The notes under the pieces: model-generated
What the model was told of the DNA's origin: nothing
Databases searched by the model: none
Seen by the model: only the letters and a program-made list of their open reading frames with translations
In this document: one piece after another, positions 55,181 to 63,257 of the stretch
Numbering within the stretch: position 1 is the stretch's first letter
Layout of the letters: every line of letters begins with the position of its first letter
Position numbers and translations under genes: made by a program
From: Lachnotalea sp. AF33-28
GTDB taxonomy: Bacteria > Bacillota > Clostridia > Lachnospirales > Lachnospiraceae
Direction: 5' to 3'
Assembly (NCBI RefSeq): GCF_003477885.1
Contig: NZ_QUEE01000001.1
Span: 248,001-312,000, forward strand
Length of the DNA: 64,000 nt

Positions 55181-55900
55181 TTTTATAGGCAAGTACTCGT
55201 TTTCGGAAATCACCGCATCGATCCTCTGCTTCACAAGGGCAGCCACCTCGTTGGTTTTCATATCTTTGTAATCGTCATAATACAGCGGGGCAAGATAATG
55301 CAGCTGCACGGTCAAAGGCTTTATAGAACTCACGTCAAACGCCTTATAGCTGTCGATGAGCACCGCCGGCACGATGGGGCATTTTGCATAATAGGCGCTC
55401 TTAAAGCTGCCGCCTTTAAATTCCTGGGTACGGTTCGGATTCTTCGTTCTGGTGCCTTCGCTGAAAATCAGATAGTTTCTTCCCTGCTTCACCTCTTCCG
55501 CCATCTGCCTGATCACTTTCATGGCGTTTCTGGGGTCTTCCCGGTCGATGGCCTGAGCCCGCATTATGATGCGCACCTGTTTGATCAGCACGACGTTCTG
55601 CACTTCCTTTTTCATCACTACGGTAAACGGATCGGGATTGGCCTCTAAAAATGCCAACACATCAAACAGCCCCTGATGATTTGGGAACAGGATATATCCG
55701 TTCTCTTTAGGAAGATTTTCCAGGCCGTGAACCTCTATCTTAACACGTCCGCCTTTATTAGCATGGACGGTCACATGTTTCAGCAGCGCAAATCTCTGTT
55801 CCTCCGTATATTTATCCGATCTGCCGTAATACCAGATCTTGAAAAACCAGATGGGCGCAAATAGTATATTTCTAAGCACCATGAGACAGATTCTTTTCAT
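55178..55900 (-). CDS. plsC: 1-acyl-sn-glycerol-3-phosphate acyltransferase
   Basis: 240 residues. An N-terminal hydrophobic segment, the acyltransferase NHx4D box as FPNHQGLFDVLAF, and the EGTR motif FSEGTRTKN. It converts lysophosphatidate to phosphatidate in membrane phospholipid synthesis. Preceded by cls, another phospholipid gene, 28 bases upstream in the same direction. Confidence 0.94.
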   Translation of the reverse strand: MKRICLMVLRNILFAPIWFFKIWYYGRSDKYTEEQRFALLKHVTVHANKGGRVKIEVHGLENLPKENGYILFPNHQGLFDVLAFLEANPDPFTVVMKKEVQNVVLIKQVRIIMRAQAIDREDPRNAMKVIRQMAEEVKQGRNYLIFSEGTRTKNPNRTQEFKGGSFKSAYYAKCPIVPAVLIDSYKAFDVSSIKPLTVQLHYLAPLYYDDYKDMKTNEVAALVKQRIDAVISENEYLPIK

Positions 55901-55928
55901 TTCAGCACCGCCTTCCGAATATCACCCG

Positions 55929-57401
55929 TTACATAAGCGGCGAAAGCAGCCTGCAGACCTGTTCCTTAAGGCGGATGATCAGCGGCCTTCCCGCATATGT
56001 TTTTCCGGTAATCTCCTTGCATTTTTTAATGTCTTCCAGGAAAATCTCCTCCAGCATGCCGGTGGCCTCTTCATCGTAGATCACAGCATTCACTTCGAAA
56101 TTCAGCTGAAAGCTTCGGATATCCATGTTGGCGGTCCCGTAGCTGCTGACCGCCCCGTCCACCATAACGCCCTTGGCATGAATAAAGCCGTTCTGATAGG
56201 TAAAACATCTGGCCCCCGCCTCCAGAAGGTCGCCCATATAGGAGTAGGTTGCCCAGTAAACAAACGGATGGTCCGGCTTACATGGGATCATCAGCCGCAC
56301 ATCCACACCGGATTTAGCCGCGATGGTTAACGCCGACAGTATGGATTCATCCGGTATAAAATACGGCGTCTGGATATAAATATTTTTTTTGGCCTTATGC
56401 ATCATACGCAGGTAAGTATCACGAATGTTTTCTGTCTTGGCATCCGGCCCGCTGGCGATGATCTGCATGCGGCGGCAGCCTTTACGCTCCCCGTTATAGG
56501 TGAAATACCGGCTGTCTGTAAAAAGATTCTTTCTGGTGGCGAAATTCCAATCCAGAGCAAATCTCATCTGCAGCGCCATCACCGCGTCTCCCCAGACCTT
56601 AAGGTGGGTGTCCCGCCAGTATCCGAACTTGGGATCCTTAGAGATATACTCCCTACCCACATTAAATCCGCCCACATAGGCTACCTTTCCATCAATTACA
56701 ACAATCTTGCGGTGGTTGCGGTAATTCAAGCGGAGATGGAACCATTTCAGTGAGGCGGGAAAGAATGCGGTGATCTCAATACCGGCGGCCCTAAGCTCCT
56801 TTAAAAGCTTGCCGGGGAACATGCGGCAGCCCATAGCGTCGTAGAGAATTCTGACCTCCACTCCCTGCCTCGCTTTTTCTATCAGCACTTTCCGTATTTC
56901 ATCAAACAGCTCGTCATTGCGGATAATGTAGTACTGCATATGGATATAGTCAGTGGCATTTTTCATCTCGGATATCAGGTCGTTAAATTTATCCACACCG
57001 TCCGTAAATATCTCCAGTTCATTGGTGTCAGTAAGTATGGCGCCCTCCACTTCCAGATTGTATAGGGCCAGATCTGCGAATTCCGAATAGATGAAATCGT
57101 CTTTATCGTGTGCTTTTGTCTTGAGCACCTCTTCCTGCATGCTGATGGTGGAATTGAGGCCGTCCTCCACTTCCTTAACCTTAAACATGTGGCTCTTATA
57201 CATATCCTGACAAATCACCAGGTAAAGGATAAAGCCCACTATGGGAATGAAATAGAGTACCAGTAGCCATGTCCAGACCGCCTTGGGATCTCTTCTTTGA
57301 AAAAATACGATGATTATGGAAAATATGAGATTTATAAAAACCAGATTGTTCCAGATCCACATCCAGATTTCCATCAGGGTATCACCTAATGTATCCCACA
57401 T
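55929..57401 (-). CDS. cls: Cardiolipin synthase (phospholipase D type)
   Basis: 490 residues from the ATG at 57401 (GAAAGGAGCG upstream). Two N-terminal membrane helices (~12-65) and two HKD motifs: HRKIVVIDGKVAYVGGFNVG and HAKGVMVDGAVSSYGTANMD. It joins two phosphatidylglycerol molecules to cardiolipin at the membrane. Its leader carries the E3 element (57418-57463) 16 bases from the start. Confidence 0.95.
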   Translation of the reverse strand: MWDTLGDTLMEIWMWIWNNLVFINLIFSIIIVFFQRRDPKAVWTWLLVLYFIPIVGFILYLVICQDMYKSHMFKVKEVEDGLNSTISMQEEVLKTKAHDKDDFIYSEFADLALYNLEVEGAILTDTNELEIFTDGVDKFNDLISEMKNATDYIHMQYYIIRNDELFDEIRKVLIEKARQGVEVRILYDAMGCRMFPGKLLKELRAAGIEITAFFPASLKWFHLRLNYRNHRKIVVIDGKVAYVGGFNVGREYISKDPKFGYWRDTHLKVWGDAVMALQMRFALDWNFATRKNLFTDSRYFTYNGERKGCRRMQIIASGPDAKTENIRDTYLRMMHKAKKNIYIQTPYFIPDESILSALTIAAKSGVDVRLMIPCKPDHPFVYWATYSYMGDLLEAGARCFTYQNGFIHAKGVMVDGAVSSYGTANMDIRSFQLNFEVNAVIYDEEATGMLEEIFLEDIKKCKEITGKTYAGRPLIIRLKEQVCRLLSPLM

Positions 57402-57417
57402 AAGCGCTCCTTTCAAT

Positions 57418-57463
57418 GTTACCGGCCAGTTAAGTTGGTGACCTGCGCGCACTTTACATGCGC
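57418..57463 (-). repeat. Two-hairpin 5' leader element E3, copy 2 (cls)
   Basis: Minus strand: hairpin 1 GCGCA-TGTAAAG-TGCGC, then GCAG, then hairpin 2 GTCACC...GGTAAC with an inner CCA/TGG. It is more degenerate than the other copies but has the same order, the same AGGTCA(C/T)CA link, and the ribosome site GAAAGGAG right after. Confidence 0.6.
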
Positions 57464-57488
57464 CTTTGCCATGCCCATGCTTTCTTCA

Positions 57489-57514
57489 GAAAAGGGACAG
57501 CCAGCGGCTGTCCC
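57489..57514 (-). terminator. Terminator of the rplJ-rplL operon
   Basis: Minus strand: GGGACAGCC-GCT-GGCTGTCCC followed by TTTTC. It lies ~73 bases after the rplL stop. Confidence 0.85.
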
Positions 57515-57586
57515 TATGTGCGGTAATCCTAGTCCGCATACCGGATTCACAGTGATTCCGATATGATATCAGATTGTTTGCAGCTA

Positions 57587-57961
57587 TTATTTCAGAGTAA
57601 CCTTTGCACCTTCTGCTTCAAGAGAAGCCTTAGCAGCCTCTGCCTCTTCCTTGGAAACGCCCTCTTTCAGAACCTTAGGAGCTCCGTCTACCGCGTCCTT
57701 AGCTTCCTTTAAGCCTAAGCCGGTCAGCTCACGAACAACTTTGATAACCTTAACCTTGTTAGGACCAACTTCTGTCAGTTCAACATCGAAGGAATCCTTC
57801 TCTTCTTCTGCTGCTGCGCCAGCGCCTGCTGCTGCAACTACAACACCCGCTGCTGCGGATACACCAAATTCTTCTTCACAAGCTTTTACTAACTCGTTTA
57901 ACTCTAATACGGATAACTCTTTGATAGCTTCAATAAATTCAGCTGTTGTTAACTTTGCCAT
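57587..57961 (-). CDS. rplL: 50S ribosomal protein L7/L12
   Basis: 124 residues from the ATG at 57961 (TTGGAGG upstream). N-terminal dimer helix (TAEFIEAIKELSVLELNELVKACEEEFG), Ala-rich hinge, and C-terminal factor-binding domain (KVKVIKVVRELTGLGLKEAKDAVDGAPK). The E3 element lies between rplJ and this gene. Confidence 0.98.
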   Translation of the reverse strand: MAKLTTAEFIEAIKELSVLELNELVKACEEEFGVSAAAGVVVAAAGAGAAAEEEKDSFDVELTEVGPNKVKVIKVVRELTGLGLKEAKDAVDGAPKVLKEGVSKEEAEAAKASLEAEGAKVTLK

Positions 57962-58006
57962 TTCAATTACCTCCAATTATTTTTTTAATCTGATTATTCT
58001 GCTCCT

Positions 58007-58047
58007 GTCACCAACCGCAGGCTGATGACCTGCACACATTAGTGTGC
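58007..58047 (-). repeat. Two-hairpin 5' leader element E3, copy 3 (rplJ-rplL junction)
   Basis: Minus strand: hairpin 1 GCACAC-TAAT-GTGTGC (58047-58032), which contains the rplJ stop codon, then AG, then hairpin 2 GTCATCAGCC-TGC-GGTTGGTGAC (58029-58007). Compared with copy 1, GCGCGC/GCGCGC has become GCACAC/GTGTGC: both arms changed and pairing kept. Confidence 0.7.
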
Positions 58048-58533
58048 TTCCGAATTTGCTTCTGCGATCTGATTAAGCACACGAGCCAGGTTTGTAATAG
58101 GTGACTGAATGCTTCCAAGCAGTTTGCCGAGCAGTTCTTCTCTGCTGGGGATCGTAGCGATAATTTTAATTCCGTCGTTGTCGTAGTATGTTCCGTCAAC
58201 CACACCGGCCTTCAGTTCCAGTTTATCCGCTGTTTTAGAGAAGTTAAACAGGATTCTGGCAGGGGCTGTTGCGTCTTCTTTGGATACCGCTAGAGCAGTG
58301 GGTCCTTCCAGATGGGGAACCAGCGCTTCAAACTCTGTACCCTTAACCGCAAAATTGATCATGGTGTTTTTATAAACCTTGTAAACTACCCCGGCTTCTC
58401 TTAACTGCTTACGCATCTGTGTATCCTGCTCAACAGTCAGGCCTCTGTAGTCTACCAGCACCGCCGCTTTTGCGCCGTCTAACAGATCGGAGATCTCCGC
58501 AACGATCGGCTGCTTTTTTTCCACTTTTGCCAT
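58039..58533 (-). CDS. rplJ: 50S ribosomal protein L10
   Basis: 164 residues. N-terminal rRNA-binding domain (KAAVLVDYRGLTVEQDTQMRKQLREAGV) and a C-terminal helix that holds L7/L12 dimers. AAGGAGGTG precedes the ATG. It is preceded by an L10 leader RNA (58555-58690), so its synthesis is controlled by L10/L12 binding to its own mRNA. Confidence 0.97.
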   Translation of the reverse strand: MAKVEKKQPIVAEISDLLDGAKAAVLVDYRGLTVEQDTQMRKQLREAGVVYKVYKNTMINFAVKGTEFEALVPHLEGPTALAVSKEDATAPARILFNFSKTADKLELKAGVVDGTYYDNDGIKIIATIPSREELLGKLLGSIQSPITNLARVLNQIAEANSEAH

Positions 58534-58554
58534 GAATGGTGCACCTCCTTATAG

Positions 58555-58690
58555 TATTAAGTACCGCCGATATAAAAAAACTCCTATACCGCAAGGCATA
58601 AGAGGCATAAGGATCTCTATCTAAGATTCTCTTATCTTCCTCGGCAGGCGTTATCATGCTTATGCCCTAAGGCACCTGCTGTCTTCGGCG
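58555..58690 (-). ncRNA. Ribosomal protein L10 leader
   Basis: The minus-strand leader has the conserved pieces of the Firmicutes L10 leader: GCCGAAGACAGCAGGTGCC, CCTGCCGAGG, and a long closing stem with CCTTATGCCTCTTATGCC and GGTATAGGAG. It folds into the L10(L12)-binding structure and attenuates rplJ-rplL. Confidence 0.85.
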
Positions 58691-58703
58691 TGATACTTGA
58701 TAT

Positions 58704-58760
58704 AAAATATCATAAAAAACCGGTTCTGTCAACCACTTTTTTGTTTTGACAGAACCGGTT
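58704..58760 (-). promoter_or_regulatory. rplA terminator overlapping the rplJ promoter
   Basis: Minus strand: stem AACCGGTTCTGTCAA / TTGACAGAACCGGTT (58746-58760 with 58718-58732), then TTTT: an intrinsic terminator after rplA. The right arm begins with TTGACA (58732-58727), and 17 bases later TATTTT (58709-58704) follows, a -35/-10 pair for rplJ-rplL. Terminator and promoter therefore share bases. Confidence 0.75.
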
Positions 58761-58766
58761 ATCTCG

Positions 58767-59459
58767 TTATCCTAATTTAACAGGATTGATCTTAACACCA
58801 GGTCCCATTGTGGAGGCCAGTGTTACACTCTTTAAGAACTGACCTTTAACAGCGCTGGGTCTTGCCTTAAGAATAGCATTTATAAGCGTCTGGAAGTTGT
58901 CGGTTAACTGCTCCTCACTGAAGGAAGCCTTACCAACTGGCACGTGAATAATATTTGTCTTATCCAATCTGTACTCAATCTTACCAGCCTTGATATCCTG
59001 GATCGCCTTTGTAACATCCATGGTAACGGTACCAGCCTTCGGGTTAGGCATTAAACCCTTCGGTCCAAGTACACGTCCCAGACGTCCTACAACGCCCATC
59101 ATGTCCGGAGTAGCAACTACAACGTCAAAATCCAGCCAGCCTTCATTCTGGATCTTCGGGATCAGTTCCTCTGCGCCTACGAAGTCAGCGCCTGCAGCGG
59201 TTGCTTCATCAGCCTTTGCATTCTTTGCAAAAACTAATACCCTTACTGTCTTACCGGTTCCATGAGGCAGTACTACCGCACCACGGATCTGCTGATCGGC
59301 ATGACGGCCATCACAGCCTGTTCTGATATGAGCTTCGATTGTTTCATCAAATTTTGCTGTTGCGGACTTCTTAACAAGGGATACTGCGTCTGCAACATCA
59401 TAAAGTACGGAACGGTCAACTAATTTAGCGGCCTCAGCGTATTTTTTTCCTCTTTTCAT
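58767..59459 (-). CDS. rplA: 50S ribosomal protein L1
   Basis: 230 residues, full length (MKRGKKYAEAAKLVDRS; signature KAGKIEYRLDKTNIIHVPVGK). Binds 23S rRNA at the L1 stalk. AGGAGGTT precedes the ATG. Followed by a strong terminator. Confidence 0.98.
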   Translation of the reverse strand: MKRGKKYAEAAKLVDRSVLYDVADAVSLVKKSATAKFDETIEAHIRTGCDGRHADQQIRGAVVLPHGTGKTVRVLVFAKNAKADEATAAGADFVGAEELIPKIQNEGWLDFDVVVATPDMMGVVGRLGRVLGPKGLMPNPKAGTVTMDVTKAIQDIKAGKIEYRLDKTNIIHVPVGKASFSEEQLTDNFQTLINAILKARPSAVKGQFLKSVTLASTMGPGVKINPVKLG

Positions 59460-59564
59460 TTCAAAAAACCTCCTAGTGGTAATTGCGGGAATGTCCCTCC
59501 CACGTTCTTTGTATTACAGTTCCCGCACATATGGCGGGTATTTCCTGCTGATTATCCGTAGCAG

Positions 59565-59990
59565 TTATTCAGCTACAGTGATGCCCATGCTTCTCGCGGT
59601 ACCGGCTACCATGCTCATAGCAGCCTCTACGCTTGCAGCATTTAAGTCAGGCATTTTCTGCTCTGCGATCTTCCTTAAGTCTTCCTTGGAGATCGTAGCA
59701 ACCTTGGTCTTATTCGGTACACCGGATCCGGATTTCAGGTTGCAGGCTTTCTTCAGCAGAACTGCTGCCGGCGGAGTCTTTGTGATAAAACTGAAGCTTC
59801 TGTCAGCATATACGGTAATCACTACAGGGATCACAACATCACCCATGTCCGCTGTCCTGGCATTGAATTCCTTGGTGAACTGCACGATATTCACACCGTG
59901 CTGTCCAAGAGCAGGACCAACCGGCGGTGCAGGTGTTGCCTTGCCTGCAGGAATCTGCAATTTGATATAACCTTGTACTTTTTTTGCCAT
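59565..59990 (-). CDS. rplK: 50S ribosomal protein L11
   Basis: 141 residues from the ATG at 59990 (TAGGAGGTGCC upstream). GYIKLQIPAGKATPAPPVGPALGQHGVNI is the family start; the C-terminal domain KTPPAAVLLKKA binds the GTPase-centre rRNA. Between nusG and rplA, the usual order. Confidence 0.98.
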   Translation of the reverse strand: MAKKVQGYIKLQIPAGKATPAPPVGPALGQHGVNIVQFTKEFNARTADMGDVVIPVVITVYADRSFSFITKTPPAAVLLKKACNLKSGSGVPNKTKVATISKEDLRKIAEQKMPDLNAASVEAAMSMVAGTARSMGITVAE

Positions 59991-60141
59991 TTTAGGCACC
60001 TCCTAAATCTTTTCAATTTTGCTCGTCACTCATGACGGCGCAACACTGAAAGTGTTGTGGTATTGTCGGGAGTTAATCACTGCTTCACGGCACGCATACG
60101 CGCCTTTCCCTCCCACGTCCGGCTTACAACCGGCACAAGTC

Positions 60142-60663
60142 TTACTGCATTTTCTTTACTTCCGTGAAGTTTAATTCCACCGGTGTCTCACGGCCGAACA
60201 TGTCCACGTTGATCGTAACACTCTGTTTCCCCTGATTGATCGCCTTTATGACGCCAACCGTGTCTTTCCAGACGCCGGATATTACGGCTACGGTATCTCC
60301 CACTTCGAAATCAACAACAACATTGCCGCTCTCACGAATACCCAGAGGCCTCATCTCCGCCTCTGAAAGCGGAACAGGCTTGGAACCCGGGCCCACAAAC
60401 CCTGTAACACCGCGGGTATTGCGGACTACATACCAGGTATCATCCGTCATGACCATGTGAATCAGCACATACCCGGGAAACATCTTCTTCTGAACTTCTT
60501 TTCTGACTCCGTTCTTCACTTCCACGACGTCTTCCAGGGGCACTGCCACTTCCAGGATCAGGTCGTGCAGCTTTCTGTTTTCGATTGTCTTCTCCAAATC
60601 GGCTTTGACTTTATTTTCATAGCCTGAGTAAGTGTGAACCACATACCAATTTGCCTCTGCCAT
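60142..60663 (-). CDS. nusG: Transcription antitermination factor NusG
   Basis: 173 residues from the ATG at 60663. NGN domain (ANWYVVHTYSGYENKVKADLE, KMFPGYVLI, WYVVRNTRGVTGFVG) and KOW domain (DFEVGDTVAVISGVWKDTVGVIKAIN). Binds RNA polymerase. GGACGGGTGG serves as ribosome site. Confidence 0.98.
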   Translation of the reverse strand: MAEANWYVVHTYSGYENKVKADLEKTIENRKLHDLILEVAVPLEDVVEVKNGVRKEVQKKMFPGYVLIHMVMTDDTWYVVRNTRGVTGFVGPGSKPVPLSEAEMRPLGIRESGNVVVDFEVGDTVAVISGVWKDTVGVIKAINQGKQSVTINVDMFGRETPVELNFTEVKKMQ

Positions 60664-60678
60664 AAAATCCACCCGTCC

Positions 60679-60885
60679 TTATTTAATGATCAAACCAAGA
60701 CCTGACTTCAACACAAAGTCCAGCAATGCAATAACGATACCCAAGCCAATTCCTATTGCCAGCACGGCAGTAGTGTTTTTCACAAGTTCTTTCTGATCAG
60801 GCCATACAATTTTATGGAACTCTGCATTCAGATTTTTTAAGATGTTCTTTTTGGGAGCACGTTCTTTTTTTGCGTTTTCTTCCAT
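60679..60885 (-). CDS. secE: Protein translocase subunit SecE
   Basis: 68 residues from the ATG at 60885 (GGAAGTG upstream). A charged N-terminus, NAEFHKIVWPDQKELVKNT, and one membrane helix (TAVLAIGIGLGIVIALLDFVL). Subunit of the SecYEG channel. Confidence 0.96.
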   Translation of the reverse strand: MEENAKKERAPKKNILKNLNAEFHKIVWPDQKELVKNTTAVLAIGIGLGIVIALLDFVLKSGLGLIIK

Positions 60886-60920
60886 TTTTTCACTTCCTTG
60901 CAATTGACTTGACGGCCTGT

Positions 60921-61070
60921 TTACTTAGTTTCCTTGTGCAGTGTGTGAGTCTTGCAGAATCTGCAGTACTTCTTGGTTTCCATTCTTTCCGGATGGTTCT
61001 TTTTTTCCTTTGTCATGTTGTAATTACGCTGTTTGCATTCTGTACATGCCAATGTGATTTTAACGCGCAC
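60921..61070 (-). CDS. rpmG: 50S ribosomal protein L33
   Basis: 49 residues, too short for most gene lists. GTG start at 61070 with GGAGGTGG upstream. MRVKITLACTECKQRNY with CxxC, then YCRFCKTHTLHKETK with a second CxxC: the zinc-binding type. First gene of the rpmG-secE-nusG-rplK-rplA unit. Confidence 0.95.
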   Translation of the reverse strand: MRVKITLACTECKQRNYNMTKEKKNHPERMETKKYCRFCKTHTLHKETK

Positions 61071-61099
61071 AACTTCCACCTCCATATTCATTCACTTGT

Positions 61100-61206
61100 A
61101 AATTAGGTCAAAAAAAAAAGACCTATTCGCTTCCATACGCTCGCTCACTATACCATATTTCGAGCAGGAAGTCAATGGGTTGGGGAGGAAAATGTCAAAT
61201 TGAAAT
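61100..61206. other. Upstream region of rpmG
   Basis: Holds a short AGGTC / GACCT stem around a run of ten A (61107-61126) and AT-rich promoter-like sequence. No tRNA gene is visible here, although one often precedes secE in other bacteria. Confidence 0.4.
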
Positions 61207-61212
61207 TTGGTT

Positions 61213-61407
61213 ACGGTTACGGTTGCTGTAAACTTCCCGCGCATGTGGGGGCAGAGTCTGGTCCTCATTGGGACACGCTCTCGCTCCGTGAAGCGCGCAG
61301 CGGTTCTAACGCTGCAAACTACGCAGCGAAAGAACCGGCGGGCTTCAAGGGATCCCTATGAGGACCAGACTCTGCCCCCACATGCGCTGCTTTACCGGCA
61401 ACTCTAA
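61213..61407. repeat. Palindromic element E1, second full copy
   Basis: Same core as 41354-41560 (CACGCTCTCGCTCCGTGAAG, CTAACGCTGCAAACTACGCA), but the arms carry different bases: GCATGTGGGGGCAGAGTCTG on the left and CAGACTCTGCCCCCACATGC on the right. Each change in one arm is matched in the other, with a single exception (ATTGGGA against TCCCTAT). Intergenic. Confidence 0.8.
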
Positions 61408-61655
61408 GCTAATGTAAATCTCAGCATTCGATTTGACATTTTCAGCTGGGTGTCGGGCGGTTGCTGCTTTATGGTTTGCTCTAATGCTGCAAACTACGCA
61501 GCGAAAAAAACGGCGGGCTTCAAGGGATCCCTATGAGGACCATACTCCGGCCAGACATGTGCTGCTTTATCGGCAGCACTAAGCCATTGTAAATCGCAGC
61601 ATTCGATTTGACATTTTCAGCTGGGTGTCGGGCGGTTGCTGCTTTATAGTTTGCT
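61306..61655. repeat. Tandem duplication of ~175 bp containing half of E1
   Basis: Unit 1, 61306-61480, and unit 2, 61481-61655, each run from CTAA(C/T)GCTGCAAACTACGC through the right arm of E1 to TTTCAGCTGGGTGTCGGGCG and GTTTGCT. In unit 2 the arm has drifted (CATACTCCGGCCAGACATGT) and has no left partner. Confidence 0.75.
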
Positions 61656-61661
61656 TGACAG

Positions 61662-63242
61662 TTAAAACTCATAGTATGACGCTTTTAATATGGTTGGCTT
61701 TTCTTCCATTTGGATGCGTTGTTCGTCGCCGTTTAGGTGCATATATCTAATACAGCCGGTGTCTTTATCGAAGGTACCCTTTTCCAGTGACAGGAAGTCC
61801 AATTGCCTGCCTGGGTCTGCGGTTTCGATGTTGGCTCTGTAGCCGTAGCCTAGAAAGATCAGCTCATTTTCGCTCTGTTGAATCGCCAGGCCGGCGCCTG
61901 GGATGAATTCGTCCACATCATTGATCGGATGGTAGAACTCTAATGATATGAGGTATCTGCCCAGACGGATCTGTTTGGTCATGCAGCCGTCGTTTTGTAT
62001 AAATCCGATCATTTTATCCGATCCATAACAGCCGGCGATGAGCGGCATACTGTTGCCAAGCAGCCGGTAACTCATGGACAGGTACTCTTTTACTGTTTTG
62101 CTGGAAACATTCTTGTCATCCGGATTTGTGTGCATGATCTGCGTGATGAATGATTTATCCTCTCCGATACTCTCTGCGCCGAACGGGGAATAGCACAGCG
62201 CATGATAGGTGCCGACAGCTCCGTAAAGATTGGCGGGTGCCCATTTATCTCTGCGGGTTTCCGCTATGAAAAGCGGGTTGTCGCTTCTTGTATACAGGCC
62301 TGCCGCCTTTTCAAAGCTGAACGTGTAGAGATCCGGCGACAGCGCATCCAGATCGGGCGCTCCGCACTTCCAGATATCGAGCATCTCCGGCACCGGGCCG
62401 CCGCATGGATAAACACCTGGCTTTTCATCGTCGGATTCTTTCAGCCAGGCGTTCGTAAACATGAAAAGGGCATAGCACGCTTTGCCGGATTTCACTAGCC
62501 GGTTTATATGCAGGGAATAGTTCCAGCACATAAATGCTTCATCCGCGTTCCTTCTGAATATATTGGCCCAGGATTTATCGGAGGCGGATTTATAAATGTC
62601 CGCGGCTTCGCTAAGAAAGCTGGTTCCTGCTTTTTCGATATGCTCAATTAATGCCCGGGGAACATCTTTCCTGTATTCTTCGGCGGCGCCGGGCGAAAAA
62701 TCTCTTGCAGCGCCAAGGATACCTACTTCGTTTTCGACCTGTACGGCTATCACGGTCTGACTGTCTAAGTCGGATTCTTTCAGAAATTTCATGAAGTTTG
62801 TAAAAGAATTGAGCTCCGCTGTTAAAAGATCGCTGCGAAACATGCTGAGCGTTCTTGTTTTCACTCCGGATTCGTCTTCCGTTCTTGGGAACCGTTCCAA
62901 ATCCGTTTTGATCCAGTTCGGGACATAGGTTGAATGCCCGTTTTTCCAGCTTCCGAACCACAAAAGCACCAGTTTCATGCTGTGGCTGCGCGCGTCTGAC
63001 AAAAGCTGTGAAACTGAATCAAACTCGAAATGATGTTCCTGGGGCTCTATGAGCTCCCAGTATACCGGGGCTAAAACTGTATTGCAGTTCAGCTCTTTTG
63101 CCCTTTTCCACACATTTTGCATATAATGGCGTGAGGTGCATGCCGAGTTATGCGCCTCAGCCGCCAGCATTATAAAAGGCTCTTCATTTATCAGAAAAGA
63201 AAAACCGCCGGCCGTTCGAACGATTCGAGGCAAATTTTTCAT
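61662..63242 (-). CDS. Beta-galactosidase-like glycoside hydrolase (GH35/GH42-like, DUF5597 type)
   Basis: 526 residues, no signal peptide. A TIM-barrel start (GFSFLINEEPFIMLAAEAHNSACTS) and WELIEPQEHHFEF with the family's conserved (Y/W)E(L/P)xEP segment. The acid-base Glu is in VIAVQVENEVGILG; the nucleophile Glu is likely in NPLFIAETRRD. A C-terminal beta domain starts near 400 (GCYGSDKMIGFIQNDG). It would hydrolyse terminal beta-galactosides inside the cell. It directly follows the LacI regulator gene by 15 bases, so the two form one unit. GGGAGGAAAG precedes the ATG. Confidence 0.85.
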   Translation of the reverse strand: MKNLPRIVRTAGGFSFLINEEPFIMLAAEAHNSACTSRHYMQNVWKRAKELNCNTVLAPVYWELIEPQEHHFEFDSVSQLLSDARSHSMKLVLLWFGSWKNGHSTYVPNWIKTDLERFPRTEDESGVKTRTLSMFRSDLLTAELNSFTNFMKFLKESDLDSQTVIAVQVENEVGILGAARDFSPGAAEEYRKDVPRALIEHIEKAGTSFLSEAADIYKSASDKSWANIFRRNADEAFMCWNYSLHINRLVKSGKACYALFMFTNAWLKESDDEKPGVYPCGGPVPEMLDIWKCGAPDLDALSPDLYTFSFEKAAGLYTRSDNPLFIAETRRDKWAPANLYGAVGTYHALCYSPFGAESIGEDKSFITQIMHTNPDDKNVSSKTVKEYLSMSYRLLGNSMPLIAGCYGSDKMIGFIQNDGCMTKQIRLGRYLISLEFYHPINDVDEFIPGAGLAIQQSENELIFLGYGYRANIETADPGRQLDFLSLEKGTFDKDTGCIRYMHLNGDEQRIQMEEKPTILKASYYEF

Positions 63243-63257
63243 AGCTTTCCTCCCAAG

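Noticed and set aside
61071..61206. tRNA gene ahead of rpmG-secE
   Set aside because: No cloverleaf or T-arm sequence could be found.
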